Shown: positions 16,339 to 25,155 of the stretch, piece after piece
Position numbering within the stretch: position 1 is the stretch's first letter
How the letters are laid out: the number at the start of each line of letters is the position of its first letter
Origin: Bog-756 sp963713625
GTDB taxonomy: Bacteria; Actinomycetota; Acidimicrobiia; Acidimicrobiales; RAAP-2
DNA: 64,000 nt
NCBI GenBank assembly: GCA_963713625.1
Contig: CAVQMN010000008.1
Coordinates: 372,001 to 436,000 of the forward strand
Reading direction: 5' to 3'
Program-made: the position numbers and the translations under genes
The notes under the pieces: model-generated
The model's database searches: none
The model's input: only the letters and a program-made list of their open reading frames with translations
Told to the model about the DNA's origin: nothing

Positions 16339-17514
16339 TCAGATGGGGCTCCGACCCTCGGCCAGGCGCTGCCTCAGGATTCCGGCGATCCGGTCACGGT
16401 GCCAGGTGGCGTCGCCGAAGCTGGCGGCGTCCAGCTGTGCCCGTTTGAGGTGGAGGTGGAGCTCGTGCTCCCAGGTGAAGCCGATACCCCCGTGGACCTG
16501 GAGCCCGGCCGCGGTCACCCGCCGGGATGCATCCGAGCACCAGGCCTTGGCCATCGACGCGGCCAGGGCGGCGTCGTGGTCGCCACTGGCCAGACACCAC
16601 GCCGCGTAGTACGTCCCCGACCGCATACCTTCGACATCCACCAGCGCATCGGCCAGCCGGTGCTTGACGGCCTGGAAGCTCCCGATGGCCCGTCCGAACT
16701 GGCGCCGCACCTTGGCGTACTCGACACTTATCTCGAGCACCCGGGCCGACGCTCCGAGCAGCAGCGCCGACACGGCGGTGGCCGCCCGGTCGAGCAGGTG
16801 GGAGGCACGGTCGCCACCACCGATCCGGTAGGCCCGGACTTCACCCATGCGCAGCCAGGCCAGCGGTCTGGTCGGGTCCATGGCCGGCTCCGGCACCGGC
16901 CGGTCGGCATCATCGAGCTCTTCGAGCGGCACGGCGAACAGCCCGTCGTCGGTCATGACCACGGCGACCTCGGCCACCGATGCGTACTGGGTCGGCTCCG
17001 GACAGCCGCTCAGCCACCACCAGCCGTCGCCGCTCCGGGCCGTGATGGCCTCCGGGTCGGAGGACCAGGCGACGCAGCCGATCGCCTCCCCGGTGCTCAG
17101 CCTGGCCGCCCAACCGGCGGCCGCCTGGCGCGCCCTCTGGTCCAAGGAGTCGTCGGCGGCAGCTTCATCGAATGCCTCGAGGCACAGGACCGAACCCACG
17201 AACGGCGCCGGAGCCGCCCGGCGGCCCAGCTCTTCGCACAGGACGGCCACCTCGACCATGCCGAGGCCCAGGCCGCCGTCGGCCTCCGACCGCTCCACGC
17301 CCAGCCAACCCTGGGTGGCCATGGCCTCCCACAGGCCCCGGTCGAAAGGGTGACCGGTGCTGAGCCCGGACGACCCGTCGGGGCCGGGGGCGTCGGGGCG
17401 CCCGGTGCCCGGGCCCACGAAGACCCGGAGGCGTTCGGGGGAGGCGAACTCGTCGAGAAGGTCCGCGGCCGCGCCGCGCAGGTCGACTTGGTCGGGCGAG
17501 AGGTCGAAGTCCAC
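16339..17514 (-). CDS. Acyl-CoA dehydrogenase, beta-type FadE subunit
   Basis: The 391-residue protein has the C-terminal signature VHGGIGFTWEHELHLHLKRA, followed by a short tail without the usual GT(N/S)E(I/V)QR FAD motif. This form is seen in the smaller partners of heteromeric steroid-type FadE complexes. The start is uncertain: GTG 17514 begins at the first conserved residues (DFDLSPDQVDL) and leaves a 91-bp divergent region. A likely partner is the divergent FadE at 17606, which has the complementary motif. The order of residues and length suit the family, but an active site needs both chains. Confidence 0.8.
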   Translation of the reverse strand: MDFDLSPDQVDLRGAAADLLDEFASPERLRVFVGPGTGRPDAPGPDGSSGLSTGHPFDRGLWEAMATQGWLGVERSEADGGLGLGMVEVAVLCEELGRRAAPAPFVGSVLCLEAFDEAAADDSLDQRARQAAAGWAARLSTGEAIGCVAWSSDPEAITARSGDGWWWLSGCPEPTQYASVAEVAVVMTDDGLFAVPLEELDDADRPVPEPAMDPTRPLAWLRMGEVRAYRIGGGDRASHLLDRAATAVSALLLGASARVLEISVEYAKVRRQFGRAIGSFQAVKHRLADALVDVEGMRSGTYYAAWCLASGDHDAALAASMAKAWCSDASRRVTAAGLQVHGGIGFTWEHELHLHLKRAQLDAASFGDATWHRDRIAGILRQRLAEGRSPI

Positions 17515-17605
17515 GGCGGCGAAGCTTAGGGTCCACCGGTCGGTCCCTGGGCCACCGGCCCCATCGGGCTCGCCCCGGTCGGTGACTGTGCCAAGCTGAC
17601 AGTGG

Positions 17606-18787
17606 ATGGACCTGCAGATCACACCCGAACAGCAACGGCTGCAAGCCGAGTTGCACGACTGGCTGGTGGCCAACCTTCCGTGGGAGTACGGGAGCGAACC
17701 GCCCATCCGTTCCCTCGACCTCGACCAGGTCGTGGCCTTCGGCCGTCAGTGGCAGGCCAAGCTGGCCGCCGACCGGTGGGTGGGGATCACCTGGCCGACG
17801 GAGCTGGGGGGACGGGGGCTCGGCCCGACGGAGCACTTCCTGGTCACCGAGGAGATGGCCCGGGCCCGGGCCCCCGAGCTGGTCGGGCGGATCGGCATCA
17901 ACCTCGTGGGGCCGACCCTGTTCGCCCACGGCACCCCCGAGCAGTGCTCGCAGTGGCTCCCTCCCATCCTGGGGGCGGAGGAGCTGTGGTGCCAGCTGTT
18001 CAGTGAGCCCGAGGCCGGCAGCGACCTGGCCTCGCTCACCACCCGGGCCGAACGGACCGACGGCGGGTGGCTGGTCTCCGGTCACAAGGTCTGGACTTCC
18101 TACGCGCAGTTCGCCGACTGGGGTCTGTGCCTGGCCCGGAGCGATCCGAAGGCACCCAAGCGCCAGCTGGGCCTGTCCTGCCTGGCCGTGGACATGCATG
18201 CTCCGGGCGTCGAGGTCCGCCCGCTGGTCCAGATCACCGGCGACGCCGAGTTCAACGAGGTCATCCTCGACGACGTGTTCGTGCCCGACCGGCAACTCGT
18301 CGGCACCGAAGGTGCGGGTTGGACCGTGGCCAACTCCACCCTGACCCACGAGCGAGGCGTCAATCCCCGTCAGCTCGGCATCCACTACCAGCTGCTGGCC
18401 GGCCTCCTCGAGCTGGCCGACAGCCGGCCCGGGGGGTTCGACAGTTGGGACGTGCGCCAACGCGTGGCCGAGGCCTACATCGAGGTCAAGCTCTTCCAGC
18501 TCAACAACTGGCGGACCCTCACCCGGCTGGAACGGGGCGAGCCGCCCGGCCCCGAAGGCAGCGCCCTGAAGCTCTACTGGAGCGAGATGTCCAAGCGTCT
18601 CCACGAGACGGTGTTGGCGGTGCTGGGGCCGGCTGCGCCGCTCTGGCAGGGGGCCACGGACAACCCGGGGGACGGCATGTGGCAGCGGTCGTGGCTCTAC
18701 TATCAGGCGTCATCGATCTTCGCCGGCACCAACGAGGTGCAGCGGACGCTGGTCGGAGAACGGGTCCTCGGGCTCCCGCGGGACTGA
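17606..18787 (+). CDS. Acyl-CoA dehydrogenase, alpha-type FadE subunit
   Basis: The 393-residue protein carries SEPEAGSDLASLTTRA, GWLVSGHKVWTSYA and the C-terminal SSIFAGTNEVQRTLVGERVLGLPR, which completes FAD binding in heteromeric FadE enzymes. It lacks the HGGxG...LYLxRA region present in the divergent neighbour. The two together would make one complete ACAD active-site set (inference from FadE26-27 and FadE28-29 type complexes). It leads a plus-strand unit with a hydratase and a family III CoA-transferase. Confidence 0.85.
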   Translation: MDLQITPEQQRLQAELHDWLVANLPWEYGSEPPIRSLDLDQVVAFGRQWQAKLAADRWVGITWPTELGGRGLGPTEHFLVTEEMARARAPELVGRIGINLVGPTLFAHGTPEQCSQWLPPILGAEELWCQLFSEPEAGSDLASLTTRAERTDGGWLVSGHKVWTSYAQFADWGLCLARSDPKAPKRQLGLSCLAVDMHAPGVEVRPLVQITGDAEFNEVILDDVFVPDRQLVGTEGAGWTVANSTLTHERGVNPRQLGIHYQLLAGLLELADSRPGGFDSWDVRQRVAEAYIEVKLFQLNNWRTLTRLERGEPPGPEGSALKLYWSEMSKRLHETVLAVLGPAAPLWQGATDNPGDGMWQRSWLYYQASSIFAGTNEVQRTLVGERVLGLPRD

Positions 18788-18834
18788 CCGCGGGCAGCCA
18801 CGACGGACGAGGGACGAGCGGGAAAGGGATACCG

Positions 18835-19683
18835 ATGGGCTACGACACGATCATCTACGAGGTCACCGACGCGGTGGCCACCATCACCATGAACCGGCCG
18901 GAGATGGCCAATGCCCAGAGCACACTGCTGATCGACGAGCTCGACGCCGCCTTCGACGAGGCCGACGCCGACGACTCGGTACGCGTGGTCATCCTGGCCG
19001 GGGCGGGGAAGCATTTCTCGTCGGGCCACGACCTGAAGGAACTGGTCGGTGGCGAGGGGCCCGACAAATGGCGGGAGATGCGGGAGACGCCGGAAGGGAA
19101 GATGTACCACGAGAAGGTCATGTACTACGACCGCTGCAAGAAGATCCATGACTTCCGGAAGCCGACCATCGCCGCCGTGCAGGGAAGCTGTGTGGCTGCC
19201 GGTCTGATGCTGGCCGCCATGTGCGACCTGATCGTGGCCGCCGAGGACGCCCAGTTCTCCAATCCCGTCCTGCGCATGACCGGAGGCGCGGTCGAGCTCC
19301 TGGTCGAACCGTGGGAGATCGGGATCCGCAAGGCCAAGGAGTTCCTGTGGACGGGCGAGATCATCGACGCCCAGGAGGCGTGGCGTCTCGGGTTGGTCAA
19401 TCGGGTGGTGCCGAACGAGGTATTGACCGAGCGGACCCGCGAGCTGGCCGAGCGCATCGCTCTCGTGCCGCCGGCCACGGCCCAACTGGTCAAGGACTCG
19501 CTCAACCAGACCGGCGACCTCATGGGCAAGTCCGCCTCGTGGAAGTACCACTTCATGGCCCACCACTGGATGCACAACACCGCCACCGCGGCCAAGGCGC
19601 TGGAGGAACGCAAGAAGCGCACCTCGATGAAAGAGGTCTTCTCCGATCGCGATCGAGGGGATCGGCCGGTCGTTGAGTCCTGA
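18835..19683 (+). CDS. Enoyl-CoA hydratase/isomerase family protein
   Basis: This is a 282-residue crotonase-fold protein. It has ITMNRPEMANAQ near the start, then FSSGHDLKEL (first oxyanion segment) and QGSCVAAGLMLAAMCDLIVAA (second). The second segment replaces the common AGGG with VAAGLM. The Glu pair of classical hydratases is not evident, so it may be a hydratase, isomerase or hydrolase. A GGGAAAGGGAT site precedes ATG 18835. It closely resembles the gene at 39031 in the HD-loop and CDL regions, suggesting paralogues. The next gene overlaps by 11 bp. Confidence 0.85.
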   Translation: MGYDTIIYEVTDAVATITMNRPEMANAQSTLLIDELDAAFDEADADDSVRVVILAGAGKHFSSGHDLKELVGGEGPDKWREMRETPEGKMYHEKVMYYDRCKKIHDFRKPTIAAVQGSCVAAGLMLAAMCDLIVAAEDAQFSNPVLRMTGGAVELLVEPWEIGIRKAKEFLWTGEIIDAQEAWRLGLVNRVVPNEVLTERTRELAERIALVPPATAQLVKDSLNQTGDLMGKSASWKYHFMAHHWMHNTATAAKALEERKKRTSMKEVFSDRDRGDRPVVES

Positions 19684-20917
19684 GCCGGCCGAGGTTGGCC
19701 CGGGCGGTCCGTTGCAGGGCATCCGGGTCCTCGATGTCGGGACCCGGATCTCCGCCCCGTTCTGCGCCGGGCTCCTCGGGGAACTGGGTGCCGACGTCAT
19801 CAAGGTCGAGCTGCCCCGGGGCGGGGACTTCATGCGCACCATCGGCCCCTTCGTCGAGACCGAGGAGGACGAGGCCGGCTACTCGCTCTTCTGGGCCGTC
19901 GAGGGGAGGGGTCGACGCGGCGTCACCTGCGATCTGCGCACCGGCGAGGGCCAGGACCTGTTCCGACGGCTGGCCTCCCACGCCGACGTGGTGTGTGAGA
20001 ACTTCCGGCCCGGGACCATGGAGCAGTGGAACCTGGGGCCTGACGCCTTGGATCCGAAGCTGGTCTATGTGCGGATCAGCGTCTTCGGCCAGGACGGCCC
20101 CTACTCCCGGCGGCCCGGGCTCGACCGCCTGGGCATCGCCTATGGGGGGTTGCTCCACCTGACCGGTGAACGGGACCGCCCTCCCGTCCGGCCGGGGGTG
20201 ACCATCTCGGACTATCTCACCGGGGTCTTCGCGGCCATGGCCGCGGTGGCCGGGCTCTACGGCCGCGATGCCGGGGCCGAGGGATCGGAGCGGGGACGGG
20301 GCGCGGTCATCGACGCGCCGCTGTACGGAGCCGTGCTCCGGGTCCTCGAGTGGACCCTGGCCGGGTACGACCAGCTGGGCATGGTGCGCAACCGGGAGGG
20401 TAACCGGCTCCCCCATTCGGCCCCGCTGGACAACTACCCGAGCGCCGACGGTGCCTACGTCTGCATCGTCGCCGGATCGGATGCCAACTTCGCCAGGCTG
20501 TGCCGGGCCATGGGTCGTCCCGACCTCGAGACCGACCCACGCTTTTCCACGCTGGCCCTCCGGTCCAAGCACGGAGACGAGATCAACGGCATCGTGGCCG
20601 AGTGGACGAAGAGCCAGAGTGCCGAGGCCATCGAATCGGCGTGCATCGCCAACGATGTGCCGGTGGGGACGGCCTACAGCGCGGCCGACATCTTCGCCGA
20701 TCCGCACATGGCCGCCCGGGAGGACCTGATATCAGTCGAGGATCCGGTGCTCGGACCCATTCGCCAGCAGGCACCGTTCCCCCGCTTCGTGGGTCGGCCC
20801 ACGCCCGCCCCCTCGGGGGCTCCCCTCCTCGGGGCCGACAATGGCGAGATCTGGTGCGACCTCGTAGGTCTGTCGGCCGAGGAGCTCCAGCGGCTGCACG
20901 ACGCCGGGGTGGTCTGA
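19673..20917 (+). CDS. CoA-transferase family III (CaiB/BaiF-like)
   Basis: This is a 414-residue protein with IRVLDVGTRISAPFCAGLLGELGADVIKVE, written here as the N-terminal FRC-type motif at residues about 17-46, and the catalytic Asp in TISDYLTGVFAAMAA near residue 180. Family members such as formyl-CoA and carnitine-CoA transferases swap CoA between carboxylic acids. It starts with TTG 19673 inside the end of the hydratase gene, preceded by a GAGGGGAT site, so the two genes are translationally coupled. Confidence 0.85.
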   Translation: MSPEPAEVGPGGPLQGIRVLDVGTRISAPFCAGLLGELGADVIKVELPRGGDFMRTIGPFVETEEDEAGYSLFWAVEGRGRRGVTCDLRTGEGQDLFRRLASHADVVCENFRPGTMEQWNLGPDALDPKLVYVRISVFGQDGPYSRRPGLDRLGIAYGGLLHLTGERDRPPVRPGVTISDYLTGVFAAMAAVAGLYGRDAGAEGSERGRGAVIDAPLYGAVLRVLEWTLAGYDQLGMVRNREGNRLPHSAPLDNYPSADGAYVCIVAGSDANFARLCRAMGRPDLETDPRFSTLALRSKHGDEINGIVAEWTKSQSAEAIESACIANDVPVGTAYSAADIFADPHMAAREDLISVEDPVLGPIRQQAPFPRFVGRPTPAPSGAPLLGADNGEIWCDLVGLSAEELQRLHDAGVV

Positions 20918-20990
20918 GCGGTCGGAGCGGACCCCGGACGATGGCGGGCGGTCCGAACAGTCCGATGGCGGACCGGTCCGAGCAGTCGGC
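20918..20990. terminator. Hairpin between convergent genes, terminator candidate
   Basis: CGGTCCG (20949-20955) and CGGACCG (20969-20975) can pair across a 13-base loop, and GGACCGGTCC near 20970-20979 is itself a palindrome. The gap lies between the CoA-transferase stop and the stop of the facing fused FadE. No U-tract is present. Confidence 0.35.
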
Positions 20991-23210
20991 CTAGCTGCCC
21001 GGCTCCGCATCGCGGGGCAGCCCGAGGATGCGCTCGGCGATGACGTTGCGCTGCACCTCACTCGTGCCTCCGGCGACGGTGAGGCACCGGGTGGCCAGGA
21101 ATCCCTGCGTCCAACGGGCGGCACGGCCTTCCATGGTGGCCCCTTCGGGACCGAGCATGGCCAGACCGAGCTCCTGCACCCGCTGTTCGTGCTCCGCCCC
21201 GAGCAGCTTGCGCAGGCTGGCCTCTGAGCCCGGGTCGGTCCCGGCCAGGGCCAACAGGGTGGACCGGTGGGTCATCAGCCGCAACGACTGGGCCTCGGTC
21301 AGCAGCCGACCGAGTCGCACGGACAGGCTGGGCGTCAGCGAACCACTCTGGCGTTCGGCCAACCGGAGCAACGACTCGACGCCGATGCCGAAGGTGGACC
21401 CCGAGGACATGGACACGCGCTCGTTGGCCAGCGTCACCCGGGCCAGACCCCAGCCCCCGTTGATCTCACCGATCACGCAGTCGTCAGGAACGAAGACAGC
21501 ATCGAAGAAGACCTCGTTGAACATGGCCGCACCGGTGAGCTCGCGCAGGGGCCGGATGTCCAGCCCGGCCGAGCTCATGTCCACGATGAAGTAGGTGATA
21601 CCGAGATGCTTGGGCGCCGAGGGGTCGGTGCGGGCCAGGCAGATCCCCCACTGGGCCTCCCGGGCCATCGACGTCCACACCTTCTGACCGGTGAGCAGCC
21701 AGCCACCGTCGGTGCGCTCCGCCCGGGTGGACAGGCTGGCCAGGTCCGAACCGGCCCCCGGTTCGGAGAACAGCTGGCACCAGTGCAGGTCGCCCATCAA
21801 GGTGGCGTCCACCCATCGATCGCGTTGGAGGGGGGTGCCCTGGGCGATGATCGGCGGCAGGGCCCAGGCACCGATCCCGATATGGGGACGGATGACACCC
21901 GATGACGCCATGAGCTCCTCGATGACCACCTGTTCCACCGCGCCGGCATCCCTGCCGTAGGGCTTCGGCCAATGCGGCATGACCAGGCCGGCATCGACCA
22001 GCTTTCGGCGCTGCGCTTCACCTTCCAGGGCGGCCAACTCGGCCACCACTGGCGCCAGCTCCGCTCTGGCCACGTCGGCCTCGGCCGGGAGGTCGGTGGC
22101 CAGGGCCCGCCGGGCACCGCCACCGGCGGCGGCCGCCACCTCGAGGCAAAAGGTGTCGGGCTCGCCCATCAGCTGGCGGTCGGCCATGGCCCGCTTCAGG
22201 TAGAGATGGATGTCGTGGTCCCAGGTGAAGCCGATCCCTCCGAGGACCTGCAGGCACTCCTTGGCCCCGACGGCGAACCCGTCGAGGGCCAGTGCTCCGG
22301 CGGTGGCCGCGGCCAGCGCGGCGTCGGCCGAACCGACGGTGTCGACGGCAGTCGCCGCGTCCCAGGCCAACGCGGTCATCTGTTCGACCCTGATGGCCAT
22401 GTCGGCCAGCCGGTGCTTGATGGCCTGGAACTGGCCGATGGGTCGGCCGAACTGGACACGGACCTTGGCGTACTCGGTTGCCGTCTCGAGGCACCACCGG
22501 GCGCCGCCGGCATGTTCGGCCGCCATCAGCGTGACCACCAGCTCGCGGACCCGCTGGGTGGTGAGCGACGGGAGCTGTCGCTCGGGGCCGACGGTGACCG
22601 CCTCGACCTCCACCGCACCCAACCGCCGGGTGGGATCCAGGCTGGCCAAGGGGGTGACCCGGACCCCGTCGCCTGATCCCGGGACGTCGAGAAGGCACCA
22701 GGTGACGCTCCCGTCGTCGCCTCGGGCCGGGGCCAACACCGTCGTGGCCATCATCGCCCCGAGCAACGGCCGCAGTGTGCCCGAGACGACGATCGCGCCG
22801 TCTGCCCGATGATCGACCACATCGAGACAGGCATCGCCGAAGGAGAGGGTGGCCGGAGCACTCCCGTCGATCAGCCCGGGCAGGATCAGCGCGGCCTGAT
22901 CCGGCGCCGCGGCTTCGGCCACCAGGGCCGAGGTGGCCACGGTGGGCAGCAGGGGGCCGGGGACCATCGAGCGACCCGTCTCCTCGAGGAGCACAGCCAG
23001 CTCGAAGAGGCCGAAGCCCTCGCCACCGAACGCTTCGGGAAGATGGATTCCCAGCCAGCCCTGGGCCGCCATCTCCTTCCAGACCGGTTGGAGCTCTTCC
23101 ACCTCCGCGTCGAGGAGCGCCCGCGGCACGCTCGGAGGGCAGTGGGAATCGAGCCACCGCCGGACCGTGGTGCGTTGCTCCTGGTGCTCGTCAGTGATGG
23201 CGATTGGCAT
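20991..23210 (-). CDS. Fused double acyl-CoA dehydrogenase (beta-alpha, FadE34-like)
   Basis: The 739-residue protein consists of two ACAD units in tandem. The first (about 1-365) has the beta-type signature VLGGIGFTWDHDIHLYLKRA. The second (about 395-735) has SEPGAGSDLASLSTRA and the alpha-type VAGGTSEVQRNVIAERILGLPRD. A single chain thus supplies both halves that other FadE enzymes bring as two subunits. Steroid side-chain dehydrogenases such as mycobacterial FadE34 share this architecture. GGGGAG precedes ATG 23210. It follows the ferredoxin and FadD genes on one minus-strand transcript. Confidence 0.88.
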   Translation of the reverse strand: MPIAITDEHQEQRTTVRRWLDSHCPPSVPRALLDAEVEELQPVWKEMAAQGWLGIHLPEAFGGEGFGLFELAVLLEETGRSMVPGPLLPTVATSALVAEAAAPDQAALILPGLIDGSAPATLSFGDACLDVVDHRADGAIVVSGTLRPLLGAMMATTVLAPARGDDGSVTWCLLDVPGSGDGVRVTPLASLDPTRRLGAVEVEAVTVGPERQLPSLTTQRVRELVVTLMAAEHAGGARWCLETATEYAKVRVQFGRPIGQFQAIKHRLADMAIRVEQMTALAWDAATAVDTVGSADAALAAATAGALALDGFAVGAKECLQVLGGIGFTWDHDIHLYLKRAMADRQLMGEPDTFCLEVAAAAGGGARRALATDLPAEADVARAELAPVVAELAALEGEAQRRKLVDAGLVMPHWPKPYGRDAGAVEQVVIEELMASSGVIRPHIGIGAWALPPIIAQGTPLQRDRWVDATLMGDLHWCQLFSEPGAGSDLASLSTRAERTDGGWLLTGQKVWTSMAREAQWGICLARTDPSAPKHLGITYFIVDMSSAGLDIRPLRELTGAAMFNEVFFDAVFVPDDCVIGEINGGWGLARVTLANERVSMSSGSTFGIGVESLLRLAERQSGSLTPSLSVRLGRLLTEAQSLRLMTHRSTLLALAGTDPGSEASLRKLLGAEHEQRVQELGLAMLGPEGATMEGRAARWTQGFLATRCLTVAGGTSEVQRNVIAERILGLPRDAEPGS

Positions 23211-23249
23211 GTAACTCCCCTGTTGTTCCCTGTCCGCCTCTGTCGGTGG

Positions 23250-23492
23250 CTATCGGTCCTGTTCCGTCTCGACCGCCGCGGTCTCCACGACGGGCGCGTC
23301 GACGGACACCACCGTGATGGCCTTCGAGGGGCAGCCTTCGGCCGCCACCCGGATGCGGTCCTCGGCGTCGCCGGACGGATCGATGACCACGGCTTGCCCG
23401 TCATCGTCCAAGTCGAACGTGGCCGGGGCCCAGAACAGGCAGTTCCCCGAACCCACACATCGGTCGCGGTCGATCTCGATCCGGATGGTCAT
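23250..23492 (-). CDS. Single-cluster ferredoxin (P450-type, 3Fe-4S-like)
   Basis: This 80-residue protein has Cys12 and Cys18 in CVGSGNC and a later Cys in EGCPSKAI. That CX5C...CP pattern belongs to [3Fe-4S]-type ferredoxins that serve cytochrome P450s. ATG 23492 has GGAG about ten bases upstream. It lies 4 bp after the FadD stop and 39 bp before the fused FadE, so an electron-transfer role in that operon, or for a P450 elsewhere, is possible. Confidence 0.85.
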   Translation of the reverse strand: MTIRIEIDRDRCVGSGNCLFWAPATFDLDDDGQAVVIDPSGDAEDRIRVAAEGCPSKAITVVSVDAPVVETAAVETEQDR

Positions 23493-23496
23493 TCGC

Positions 23497-25014
23497 CTAG
23501 CGCTCCCCGCCCGCATGGGCCTCGCGTAACTGGCGCTTCCGCACCTTTCCGTTCTGGTCGCGAGGCAGCTCGTCGACCACCTCCCACGCCCGGGGGACCT
23601 TGTAGCGAGCCAACCGGGAGGCGACGTACTCGGACAGGTCGTCGGTGTCCACATCCGTGCGCAGCTGCACCATCGCCTTCAACCGCTCCCCGTCACGTTC
23701 GTCGGGGATCCCGAACACCGCGCAGTCCACCACCGCGGGGTGCTCGAAGAGCACCTCTTCGATCTCGCGGGGGGCGATGTTGACACCTCCCCACAGCACC
23801 ATGTCCGAGACCCGGTCGGTGATGGTGAGGTAGCCGTCGTCATCGAGGTGCCCGATGTCGCCCACGGTGAAGGCGTCATCGTGCCACGCACGGTTGGTCG
23901 CCTCCTCGTCATTGCGGTAGCTGAAGCGTTGCGGACCCGCAGGCCGGATGTAGATGACGCCGGACTCTCCGACGGCCACCGGCTGTCCGTCGTCATCGAG
24001 GATCCTGATCTCGACCCCGGGCCACGGTCGGCCGACGCTTCCGGGCCGGGAACGCCATTCATCGGGGGAGATCCTCGTGGCACCACCCTCGCTGGCGCCG
24101 TAGAGCTCGTGGATCTCGGCGTCGGGAAAGGCCTCCATCATCTTGAACTTCACCGACACCGGGCACGGGGCCGCGGCGTGGACGATCAGCGAGAAGCTGG
24201 AAAGGTCGAGGGCGGCGCGCTCGTCCTCGGGAATCTCGAGGATCCGGATGAAGTGGGCCGGCACCATGAACGACCGGGTGCCCCGCCGCCGGCTGACCTC
24301 GGCCAGGAACGACCGGGCCTCGAACTGGTCGGTGATCACGGTGGCGGCCCCGACGTAGAGCGAACACAGGGCCCAGCCGAGATGGGAAGCGTGGTAGGCG
24401 GGGCCACTCATCACGTAGACGTCGTCCTCTGTCCAGCTCCACAGGGCCACCTGACCTTCCATGCCCCGGGCCCGACCGCGGTCGTCGGACAACGCGGCGT
24501 GCACCACCCCCTTGGGCCTGGCCGTGGTGCCCGAGGTGTAGAACATCAGCTCCGGCCCCGCCCCACTGTCCCCGCCCGGCAGTGGCTCCGCGGCTGCGAG
24601 TGCCCGTTCGTACTCCGGCCCCACGCGTAGGGAACCGGCACCATACGCTTCGAGCGCCGTGGTCAGTTCGTCGTCAAACCCGCTCTGGCCGACGACCACC
24701 GCCACCTTCGCATCATCGAGTATGTAGGCGAGCTCGCCCGCTTTCAGGTGCCAGTTCACCGGGAGGTAGGGGGCGTTGAGCATGGCCGCCGCCGTGGCCA
24801 CCTCGAACATCTCGATCCCGTTGGGCAGTACCGTGGCCACCGGTCGGCCCGGGCCGGCACCGAGGTCCCCGAGTACGGAAGCCAGTCGGCGGGCCCGGTC
24901 GTCGAGCTCACCGTAGGTACGCACCGTCCCGCCCATGATCATGGCGGGCCGACCGGGCTCCACGGTGGCGTGCCCCGTCACCCCCCGCACCGGAGCCGAG
25001 GTACGTTCTCTCAT
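23497..25014 (-). CDS. Acyl-CoA synthetase (FadD-like)
   Basis: This is a 505-residue ANL ligase. Motifs in order are MFYTSGTTARPKGVV near 178, YGASEGGATR, FTVGDIGHLDDDGYL, LWGGVNIAPREIEEVL and LPRDQNGKVRKRQL with the catalytic Lys near residue 492. It would form an acyl-CoA for the downstream fused FadE. It starts at ATG 25014 and is divergent from the copper amine oxidase. Confidence 0.87.
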   Translation of the reverse strand: MRERTSAPVRGVTGHATVEPGRPAMIMGGTVRTYGELDDRARRLASVLGDLGAGPGRPVATVLPNGIEMFEVATAAAMLNAPYLPVNWHLKAGELAYILDDAKVAVVVGQSGFDDELTTALEAYGAGSLRVGPEYERALAAAEPLPGGDSGAGPELMFYTSGTTARPKGVVHAALSDDRGRARGMEGQVALWSWTEDDVYVMSGPAYHASHLGWALCSLYVGAATVITDQFEARSFLAEVSRRRGTRSFMVPAHFIRILEIPEDERAALDLSSFSLIVHAAAPCPVSVKFKMMEAFPDAEIHELYGASEGGATRISPDEWRSRPGSVGRPWPGVEIRILDDDGQPVAVGESGVIYIRPAGPQRFSYRNDEEATNRAWHDDAFTVGDIGHLDDDGYLTITDRVSDMVLWGGVNIAPREIEEVLFEHPAVVDCAVFGIPDERDGERLKAMVQLRTDVDTDDLSEYVASRLARYKVPRAWEVVDELPRDQNGKVRKRQLREAHAGGER

Positions 25015-25155
25015 CGCCGCAGAGACTACTGTGCCCTGGCATCGCCGGGGCCCGGATGCGGTCGGTCGGCGCCGGCATCGGAGGATGGACCATGGGCGAG
25101 GCGAAAACCAGGGGGAACGGTCGATCGGGCGCCGGAGACGCCGAGATCACCGGGG
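25015..25155. promoter_or_regulatory. Divergent intergenic region
   Basis: These 141 bp lie between the minus-strand FadD and the plus-strand amine oxidase. The sequence is GC-rich throughout. I see no convincing -35/-10 pair or repeat, though both transcripts should begin in or near it. Confidence 0.3.

Noticed and set aside
15436..17529. 697-codon open frame on the plus strand across two acyl-CoA dehydrogenase genes
   Set aside because: It spans two separate minus-strand genes with strong motifs, and its own product looks like a mirror frame.
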